DNA from: Crotalaria pallida
Lineage: Eukaryota > Streptophyta > Magnoliopsida > Fabales > Fabaceae
Direction of reading: 5' to 3'
Assembly: GCA_037953625.1 (NCBI GenBank)
Contig: CM075654.1
Coordinates: 25,785,501 to 25,849,500 of the forward strand
Length of the DNA: 64,000 nucleotides
Shown here in pieces: positions 56,301-64,000 of the stretch. Made by a program: the position numbers and the translations under genes. How positions within the stretch are numbered: position 1 is the stretch's first letter; each line of letters starts with the position of its first letter. The notes under the pieces were generated by a model. The model was not told the DNA's origin. It made no database searches and saw nothing but the letters and a program-made list of their open reading frames with translations.

Positions 56301-58726
56301 GACTTGTACTCAAACTAACACATAAAACCCAAGCTTCACATTTTCTCAAGAATAAAGCATGGATCAAAACATGCAACACAAGATCAAAGCAAAAACATAA
56401 GTTTAAATACAAAACATGCACAAAACTGTGAAGAACAAAAATGAAAATCAAACATCCAAGCACAAATATTCAAAATAAAATCACAAAGATAACATGCAAG
56501 GAAAGATTTCAACAAAATATGAGCTTAAACTCAAATCCTAGGAAAACCGTGAAGAACAAGCCAAAAATCAAAATACCCAAGTACAAATATTTAAGATCAA
56601 ATCACAAAAATAACATGCAAGGCACTCAAGTTTCGAGATCATGAAAAATTACACACATGCATCACCAAATCAACACAAAACTTAACTTGATACAAAATCT
56701 ACTCAAAACCGTGAAGAACTCAATTGAAAATTGAAACATCTAAGCACCCTTATTCAAGATGAAATCAAACATATGACATGCAAGACATCAAAACTTTAAG
56801 ATCATAAGAAAATAAAGGCATGCATCACAATTATTACATCAAATAAATGTCCATATTAAAGTCTTTTTACAAACCAAATTACTAAGCTATATTTTCTTAA
56901 AGAACTACCTTAGATCAAGGTTCTAACTAAACTTCAAGTCCTCTTCTCCTCCTCCTAAGGTTGCTTCGGCCTCCTCCTCTCTAAGGTGATGGGTAGCTTT
57001 TCTTCTTAATCTTGGAAAAGAAATAAGATTGAGAAAGAATGGGAAGAAGGTTTGGTTACAATTTGTGGGTTTACACTCTTCTTTTCTCTCCTTACTCTCA
57101 CGGCTTCTCTCTTTTCTCTCTATAATCTCAAGAGTTGATGATACTCTTGAAATCAAGTGTTTGGGTTGATGAAGGAAATGAAGTGAATTTGGCCAACACA
57201 CTCTCCTCCTTACGGCTTAAAGAACAAGGGCAAGGGATTGGAATTTTCCCATTAGGTCCTCGGTTCAAGGGGTGGGCTTAAGGGCAATTCGGGCAATCCT
57301 AAAGTTTGCATGGCAATGGTCATATCAAGGTGAGGCAAGGGTGGAAGAAAGTCTTCCATAGGCATAATGAGTCACCACCCTACTCCCTCCTAATTCTTAT
57401 ACTCTTGCCACTTAAGAGGACACTCTCTCCTCCTAGTTCTTATTTTCCTTTCTATTTCCTTAATGATCAAGGAAATTGCTCCTATTTGGTTCCTCTTCTC
57501 TACACTTCGACCGAACATACTCACACACATGCACATACAATTTTTATTTCTTATTTCCATCATAAATACATAGCATAGGGTCATGAAATAATGCATACAA
57601 TCCAACACATATTAGGCATACCCATATACTTCAACACACCATAGTTCATACATTCATGCATACGGCTCACATACACACATCATACATGCTTTTACAATTC
57701 ATACATTCATACTATTTATTCATTTACTTAAATTAGTCACTTAAATTTATATAATTCATCACACAAACACACAATTCAAAAATATAGTTCATAAGAAAAT
57801 CATCAAACCGAATCAATTATAAAATCATAGGTTCATGCAATTCAAAGACTTTCAAGAAGGATAATTCATTTAAAACCACAAATTATTTTGATAAAAAGAA
57901 AATTCGTTTTCAAATAACAAAACTATTGCTTAACCCTTTTATAAAAATCAATTCTTCAAATAAAAGAAATTGTTGATAAAATAGTTTGACCAAAAATATT
58001 TCTTAAATCCTGGAAAAAATCATTTTTAAATAAAATCTCATCGAATTATTTGAGTCCAGAAAATCCGGGATGTTACAGTGACCCTGTGGCTAATTGATAA
58101 ATGTAAAAGAAAAAGAAAAGACAAAGTAAAAGAAAAAAATAGGAAAGGAAAGCGACTAAGGAATGAGATAAAATGAATTTGAAGGCTAAGAGTGGAAGTG
58201 TGAGAATAATTGGAGAACTAAAAGAAAGATAATTATATGGATATTTATGAGTAAGTGATATCAATAATAGGGTAGGCTTAGTTTATTGCTATGTCTCTTG
58301 TAGAATTTATCTTTTTTAAGTTCTGTGTAATGCTACCCTTCTTGCTATATTTTTGCAGGTACTGAAGTGGAGCTTACATAGGACATGGCCGAGCAGGATT
58401 TTCATTCCACTACGTGGAATGTATATTATTTAATATGAGTGGACAACTAATTTTGTAATTTTAGAATATGTAATAGTCGTGCCCTGAAGCTTATACTAAT
58501 CGGGCGTTAGGATCTGTTATGACTATTAAACTGTTGTGGTTTATGTTTTTAAATATTCCTGGACTGACAGGTTTTAAGAAGAAAATTTTTGGGAAGTCCA
58601 GAAAACAGAGGAAACTCTGCCAGATTTCTGTAAAACCTTTTAAAGAAATTAAGTTTTAAAAAGAATTTTTAAACTCTGATTTTGTTTAAAACCTATAAAT
58701 TAACTAATTAATGTGATGGTGCTACA

Positions 58727-59141
58727 AAACACCCCTCTGAAAACCAGTTAACTGCAGCAACTCTTGTTGCTTATCTTGATTAATCCCTGCCATGAACATA
58801 TATGATTTTTCCTGATTAGCTTGTAAACCAGATTGGCCAGCAAAAACCTGTAGAGTTTGAGAGATAATTCTGACACTGGCTGGGTGAGCCTTGCAAAACA
58901 CCATAAGGTCATCAGCAAAGGCCAAATTAACCAATTTAAGATCCTTGCAAAGTGGATGGAATCTGAAATTCCTGTGTCTAGATGCATACTGCAGTGACCT
59001 GGTTAGATACTCCATAGCAATTACAAATAGAAGAGGAGAGACAGGATCTCCTTGTCTAATTCCTCTAGAGCCACTAAACCTACTGCTTCTGTTGCCATTT
59101 ATCAAAATAGAGTAAGAAGCAGTGGATATACAAGCCATAAT
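58727..59141 (-). pseudogene. LINE RT fragment, palm region
   Basis: The minus strand encodes ILINGNRSSRFSGSRGIRQG, DPVSPLLFVIAMEYL, and the catalytic LAFADDLMVF, then LQVFAGQSGLQANQEKS, typical of plant L1-type RT. It is open across this piece. It is split on the right by the solo LTR at 59142 (TSD ATAAT) and on the left by the 24-kb element. Confidence 0.9.
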
Positions 59142-60720
59142 TGTTGGAAAACTACACTCGGTGGATGAAACAAATAGGAACACTAGGAGAACACCTAGAA
59201 GGGGGGGTTGAATAGGTGTTATAGAAACTTTGAAAGATTTTCGCAAGAAACAAATCTAAACGATTAAAACCAATGAAAATCAATCCATTAACAAATATTA
59301 TATGATCAGAGATTAAGCGGAAACAATCAACACCAATATTCTTATTGATTCACCTAGGTTATGAAAATGATTTTCCCCAAATTAATTTGAACAATAAAGA
59401 TTCAATTCAATCAAATATAGAAAAATCACTTTTTCTAGGTTTTCAATCAAGAACACAATTAAAGACTTGAATTGTAAAGAGTAGAGAGTTTAGAGATACG
59501 ACACAGTGATTTATCCTGGTTCACTTTCATCCACTTGAAAGCTACTCCAGTCCCCTCTTCAACCAAGAGAGATTCTTCACTATGAGGAATTAGAGTTTCT
59601 CAAATTACAAGTAAATGCCTCACAAGACTTCCTTCTTGCTAGCCTACAAGAGATACCACACCCTTGCCTTGTAACCCTATTGATATCTAATCTAACCTCT
59701 TCTCTTGCTTGCCGATACCCCAAAACAAGACTTCCAATTGCTTGCTTCACTCACAAGACTTCCAAATGCTTGTTCTTCAACAAGGCTTCCAAGTGCTTGA
59801 TGAAATGCCTCACCAAGGCTTCCAATGAAACTTTGCTTGATTCACAAAATCAAGGCTTCCAATGTTGTAGAATGTTTGCCTCTTGCAATGATTACAACTC
59901 AAATGAAAACAAAAACAATCCTATGAATCTCTTTCAAAAGCTATGAAATATCAACATGAGAGATTCAAGGTTCTTGATCAAAGAATATGAAAATGAGAGC
60001 TTTGATCTTGAGAGAGTGAGAGAGAATAGTGTGGCTTTGATTCTTTGTAAAATTGTGTATCAAAATGATTCTAGTTGATTCTCATTGATAGAAATGATTA
60101 GGAAAAGGTTTATATAGAATACCCAAAAGTTGGAGCACTTAGAATGGCTTTTGAGAAGTGAAAAACGTATTTAAAAAACCATATCTGATCAAGTTACTCG
60201 AGTGAAATGAGTGTTACTCGAGTAAACCGAAAGCAAGATAATTTTCACTCGAGTGAGACCAAAAATACTCGAGTAAAGTGCAGATAATCGATTATCAGAG
60301 GTTTGTTAATCGATTATCAGTTCAAAATACACTGTTAATCAATTATCAAATCTGTTAATCGATTATTAACATTAAAAATCACTTAAAACTTGTTTTCTCA
60401 AAAACTAAACCTTTTCTTTCAAACCTTTAAGCCACCCATTGATTTTAGGCAAAGTGAATACTCAAAATATGATATAATCATGCAATCAAAAGAGATTCAC
60501 TACCCTCTAATAAATTCTACCCAAACTCATAAACTAAAAGACTTGTGAGGCAAAAGATAAAACAATAAAACATAAACTACCAAACTAAGTCTTCATGAGT
60601 TGGTTCTCTCTTCATAACTTGATGTTTGTTGTTGCCTGTTGAGCTTGAACTTGATCAACACATTTGTAGCTTGTTCAAAACCTTTTGGCATTTATCAAAA
60701 CATTCTTCATGGATCTTACA
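59142..60720 (-). mobile_element. Solo LTR of the Sirevirus-like gag-only family (diverged)
   Basis: Starts TGTTGGAAAACTACACTCGG and ends GGATCTTACA on the plus strand, flanked by ATAAT (59137-59141 and 60721-60725). It is clearly related to LTR-A/B/C along its length but has many indels, so it is a different subfamily. No internal region remains, which fits LTR-LTR recombination. TATA (minus) is at 60116-60109. Confidence 0.93.
60195..60365 (-). repeat. Mixed palindrome array in the solo LTR
   Basis: Eight sites start at 60195, 60215, 60246, 60266 (ACTCGAGT type), then 60285, 60307, 60336 and 60356 (TAATCGATTA type, one TAATCAATTA). Spacings are 20, 31, 20, 19, 22, 29 and 20 bp. Two palindrome types share one array here. 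Confidence 0.82.
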
Positions 60721-60725
60721 ATAAT

Positions 60726-61409
60726 CCATGTAACAAACTTGGCAGGAAACTTCAGGGCAGTCAAATGTTTTTCAATAAAAGACCACTCTACAGTATCATA
60801 AGCTTTGCTAATGTCTATTTTCATAAGACATCTAGGTGAAACCCTTCTTCTACCATACAACCTCAAAAGCTCTTGTGTTATTAAAACATTATGCACAATG
60901 CTTCTATTTTGAACAAATGCAGTCTGATTATCTTGGATTATATTACGTAACACAGAATTAAGTCTACTACAAAGGAGCTTAGTAATACATTTGTAAAGGG
61001 TATTACAACAAGCTATAGGTCTAAACTGATGTACCTGAGTGGGATAGTCAATCTTAGGGACCATGACTAGAATAGTACAGTTCACTTCTCTCAGAAGGTA
61101 GCCTGAGTCAAAAAAAATTCCTTGATAGCAGCATAACAGTCATCACCAATCACATTCCAGGACTTGATAAAGAAACCTGTTCCAAAACCATCAGGGCCTG
61201 GAGATTTGTCTTTATGGATTGCAAACATAGCCTGCTGGATCTCCTTATTTGAAAAAGGTTTAATCAAATTTATTTGCTGCTCAGCTGTAAGGATTCTGCC
61301 ATCTGCTATAATATCATTATTCAGCTCACAACATTGATTCCTACTCTGGAACAGATTTTTGATTCCTACTCTGGAACAGACTTCCTCAATTGCCTTCTGA
61401 TCAGAGAAA
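60726..61409 (-). pseudogene. LINE RT fragment, N-terminal part
   Basis: Encodes SPGPDGFGTGFF, then FRPIACCNTLYKCITKLLCS, FVQNRSIVHNVLITQELL and the catalytic MKIDISKAYDTVEW, in L1 order. The frame shifts once at a run of eight A on the plus strand (61110-61117). It is joined to 58727-59141 by removing the solo LTR. The right end meets an Athila-like LTR at 61410; upstream endonuclease sequence is not in the window. Confidence 0.88.
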
Positions 61410-62699
61410 TGATCGGTCTCTAGCAAGTATACTAGATTGGATAGTAATATAGTCGGTTAAGACCAGATATCGTTCCCACAGGGACCAAGAATTATTTAAT
61501 CTATTTCTATTATAAGTAAAATCTACTAAATTCAGATTTAAATTATTAAATTAAGAGGATAGTGTGATGCTGAAAATTAAATAAAAACTATTAAACAATG
61601 GTGGAAAGGTGGTTAGGAACTTGTTTCATTAATTATTTGATTTATTTATTATGAATCAATGTTTTCCATTTAAATCAAGAACTAATTCATAAAATTAGTA
61701 ATTCCTAGATTCCTCTATGAAATTACTGTTTATTATTCAATTTGTTAAATCCTAATTCCTTAGAAATCTAATCTATTGAATAACCATGATTAAGAACAGT
61801 GAATTATCAAAAGTTATATAAAAATCCAAAAGTATTCCTACAAGTTGAATCCTTATATTGTTTAATTGCATGGCCTATTTCAAATCCTAATTTTCCAATT
61901 CAGATCTAAAAATCCATAACATGAGTTGATCAAGTTCATGCATAACAATAAAAACACAACTAAACACTTGATTTAAAAACTGAAAAACATTAATTCAAAT
62001 AAATAAACTACATAATCAAATCCACATGTTCCTAACACAAGAGGGTTTGGTTACACATAATGGAGAAGAAGAACAAATAAGAATTAAAGTAATTCATTCC
62101 TAAATTACCACTAATCCTTGCTTTGAATCTTCAGCCTTCAATGGATTCCTCCTCCGAATGCTCTCCAGAGAATGCAATCTCCCTCAATAATTTCTGATTA
62201 TGACTCTCTCTAATCTCTTCCTAAACTAATCCTAAAAACATAAAATAGTAGATAAAATCCTAATCTCATTAAAATCCTTCAAAACTGATCAGAAATTGGC
62301 CCAATCGGGCTTTCTCGGACTTCGCGCGCCTGGGCGTGCAGACCAGCACGCCTGGGCGCAATGTATCTAATGCCCTCTGATTACCGAAGCAAGCGCGCCT
62401 GGGCGCGCAGATCCCGCGCCTGGGCGTGCTAGGGAACTTTCGACCTTGTTTCTCTCCGTTCTTGTGCCATTTTCAAGGTCTTCTTATGCTCTTTTCAGCT
62501 CCAATAATATTTTCTCCAATTAAGGCTCCGAAATACCTGAAACATACCCAAAACGGATTAAAATGTTCAAAGGATTCTAATAAACTAAAAATTCCTAAAA
62601 CTAATACAAAATACCTATATTTACAAGAGAAACAAGCTAAAACCCAAGCAAAAGGAAGTGAAATTAAGCCTTAAAACATCATATATTAGACCTTCATCA
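61410..62699 (-). repeat. Athila-like LTR, inverted
   Basis: On the minus strand it starts TGATGAAGGTCTAATATATG and near its end has CCCTGTGGGAACGATATC and GACTATATTACT, matching the LTR at 5999-7258. I could not find matching 5-bp duplicates at its edges (AGAAA left, CACTT right), so it is either rearranged or its edges are a few bases off. Confidence 0.75.
62320..62430 (-). repeat. GC-rich palindromic motifs of the Athila-like LTR
   Basis: Four GCGCCTGGGCG-like motifs in an AT-rich LTR. GCCTGGG cores start at 62328, 62350, 62397 and 62418 (spacings 22, 47, 21). The LTR at 5999 also has a 47-bp step (6271 to 6318). Confidence 0.75.
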
Positions 62700-64000
62700 C
62701 ACTTTATCACTAACTTATCTTACATAGAGATTTACTAATATATTTACACTATACTTTATCTCCTACAAATAACTAGCACATACACAAGTACATAACATCA
62801 CACAAACATACATTCAGTAATCATCACAACAATTTCTATAATCCCAGTTCTAACTATTTAGCCCTATTCAAGTACATTACTCTAAGGTTTAACACTATCA
62901 CTACCCGTCTCTCCTAGCCATCACTATACACTAGTTAGAACCCATGCCCTAAGAACCGGTAATACCACCTCCTCACCTCAATGAAGCTAGAGAGATGGAA
63001 CCTCTGGGTCTTGGCTTTTCCTCTTGTGCCCTAGAGTCCCTTGAAGCTTGCACTTCTTGATTCCTCTTTACTTGATCGTGTGCACTTGAATTTGGTTGGG
63101 GTTTGATGATGTTCTTAGCCCTTGGAGCTTTGAGTGAGAAAACTCCAAGAGTGTATGGGGATAAGAGAGAGACGTGTGGTAGGATGAGTGATGGGGTGAT
63201 GAAGCTTTGCCTTGATGCTTGGTGATGGGGATGATAATAAGTGTTGATGCTCTTGATTCTCCTTCAATGGCTCTTGAGGAAGAGAGGGTAGGAGAGAGAA
63301 ATGATCTCCATGGCCATGGCTCTAGTGAGAGAAACAAAGTGGATATAGTAGGGATGGGGGTGTTATGCGTGAGATGATGTTATCGGTTCTTGGAGTTATG
63401 GAGCTTGAGGTGTGATGGTGGTGGTATTGAGTGATGAGCTCTTGAAGAAGAAGATGAGAGAATGAATGGAATGAGTGGTGAAGAATGGCTCTCATGCCTT
63501 ATATCTTTTCAGATTTTTCTCGAACTAATCAATTAGTGGACTCACTAATCGATTAGTCTGTGGAATTTTACAATTTGAACTTGTCATCTTAACATTTTGG
63601 ACGAACTAATCGATTAGTTCACCAACTAATCGATTAGCCACTGCTAATTAGCTTTTCCATTTTTCTTCTTTTTTCCCCCTATTTTCTTCTTGAAATCAAA
63701 ACACCATAACTTCTTCGTTAACCGTCGGATCTTGCTCAAATTTGAAAGCAAGCTTCCCTACCTACTCACCTTCACATCCAACGGTGGAATTTTTGTTAAG
63801 AGTTGTAAATCTTCTATTTTTCATTTTCTCTTATAACATATTTATAACACCGAAAACGCCGGCTCCAACCGTCGTTTCTCCCCATCTTTCACCCACTTAT
63901 CCTTTGCTAAGGCTCCCTAACTATTTCACAACATTACAAATGGTCATACTCCATTGCCTTAACTCTTCTTGAGCAAAATTAACATCTTTCTAATCTCATT
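62700..64000 (-). repeat. Inverted fragment of an LTR related to the 34339 family
   Basis: The block 63700-63790 matches 34590-34670 in reverse (CCGTTGGAT, CCGACGGTTAACGAAGAAGTTATG). The block near 62900 matches CTATAGTGATGGCTA and CCTTAGGGTAGT of that LTR. No gene; a serine/leucine-rich leader frame is disregarded. The outer end lies beyond 64000. Confidence 0.75.
63497..63636 (-). promoter_or_regulatory. TATA box with two TAATCGATTA-type pairs
   Basis: GATATAAGG on the minus strand (63505-63497). Upstream sites start at 63526 (TAATCAATTA), 63546, 63607 and 63627 (TAATCGATTA); each pair is 20 bp apart. The homologous position in the 34339 LTR has a pair of AATACTCGAGTATT, also 20 bp apart. 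Confidence 0.72.

Larger units (their letters stand above)
51946..58077 (-). mobile_element. Very long (6.1 kb) solo LTR, inverted
   Basis: Flanked by GTGAC (51941-51945 and 58078-58082). On the minus strand it starts TGTAACATCCCGG and ends CAGGGTGTTACA, standard chromovirus LTR termini. I see no second LTR junction, primer site or pol motif inside, so it is best read as a solo LTR; a pol-less element with short LTRs cannot be fully excluded. A TATA-like AGTATAAG lies near 57397 (minus), with a small frame over the leader (57201-56923). A hairpin cluster (53271-53368) and an acidic small ORF (52354-52784) lie near its 3' end. The long stretch 53900-56900 is A/T-rich and shows nothing coding. 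Confidence 0.7.
34339..58726 (+). mobile_element. Gag-only chromovirus-like element carrying two nested insertions
   Basis: LTRs start TGTAACATCCCG and end GTTACA/GCTACA. The primer-binding site is TGGTATCAGAGC. The 3' end has TTTCGGGGACGAAATTC and AAGTGGGGGAGAAA before the LTR, nearly the same as in the Tekay-like element. Removing the nested array (38933-49203) and the nested solo LTR (51946-58082) leaves about 8 kb. The body contains gag only (37065-38036), followed by about 1.26 kb without recognisable protease or pol, so it is a non-autonomous, gag-carrying derivative. It sits in the LINE RT gene. Confidence 0.82.
49574..58726 (+). repeat. Gag-only chromovirus-like 3' LTR, interrupted
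   Basis: Pieces 49574-51945 and 58083-58726 join to about 3.0 kb around the nested solo LTR. It holds the palindrome pair (49973-50006), TATA (about 50028), donor (50522), 483 bp absent from the 5' LTR (50757-51239), tandem repeats (51556-51945), acceptor (58358) and the hairpin (58403-58421). It ends GGTGCTACA. Confidence 0.87.

Noticed and set aside
56923..57201. 92-residue minus-strand frame in the 6.1-kb LTR
   Set aside because: Lies in the presumed leader just after the TATA-like site, Lys/Glu-rich, no family recognised; could be a short upstream ORF at most.
61410..62699. Clean solo LTR of the Athila-like family
   Set aside because: Flanking 5-bp sequences do not match, so a simple solo LTR with target duplicates could not be supported; kept only as an LTR repeat.

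Overview
The window looks like nuclear DNA of a flowering plant, probably a eudicot. It is AT-rich and built almost entirely of nested LTR retrotransposons in plant lineages: Athila-like, Tat-like, Tekay-like chromovirus and Sirevirus-like. One old L1-type LINE lies underneath. I found no convincing host gene, tRNA, rRNA or CRISPR array.

Layout. 1-7258: Athila-like element cut by the window edge, with gag-protease and a late accessory ORF but no RT, RNase H or integrase. Its 3' LTR ends inside the gag of a minus-strand Tat-like fragment (7259-9347). Three pieces of one long LTR (9348-10085, 21581-23053, 33831-34152) are split by two complete insertions: a Tekay-like chromovirus (10086-21575, TSD CCGTT) with 3.4-3.6 kb LTRs, and a Tat-lineage element (23054-33825, TSD CCCCT) with an antisense accessory gene. 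From 34153 a minus-strand LINE RT gene appears in three pieces (34153-34338, 58727-59141, 60726-61409). It is split by a 24.4-kb composite (34339-58726) and by a solo LTR (59142-60720, TSD ATAAT). The composite is a gag-only chromovirus-like element. It carries a tandem LTR-gag-LTR-gag-LTR array of a Sirevirus-like gag-only family in its body (38933-49198, TSD AGCCA) and a 6.1-kb minus-strand solo LTR in its 3' LTR (51946-58077, TSD GTGAC). The end holds a reversed Athila-like LTR (61410-62699) and a reversed relative of the 34339 LTR (62700-64000).

How it works together. Only the Tekay-like pol (15427-18153) and the Tat-like pol (26735-29449) still encode long enzyme segments, and the latter has a changed RT catalytic motif. 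The other families are gag-only or pol-deleted and would need enzymes from relatives. Most inactivating changes are nonsense codons that fit C-to-T or G-to-A change, as expected for methylated, silenced DNA.

Most interesting signal. Several unrelated LTR families carry clusters of short CG-centred palindromes just upstream of a TATA box. Each family uses its own palindrome (TAACCGGTTA, TACTCGAGTA, TAATCGATTA, GGCGCGCC-like), yet the spacing is mostly 20-21 or 31-32 bp, which is whole helical turns. The Tekay-like LTR also has an array of about eight short hairpins with different stems and one core, TCTGGGA, again at about 21-bp steps, inside an intron-like segment that precedes a small LTR-encoded ORF. 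The middle LTR of the tandem array is a visible left/right chimera of the two outer LTRs, a direct record of unequal crossing-over.
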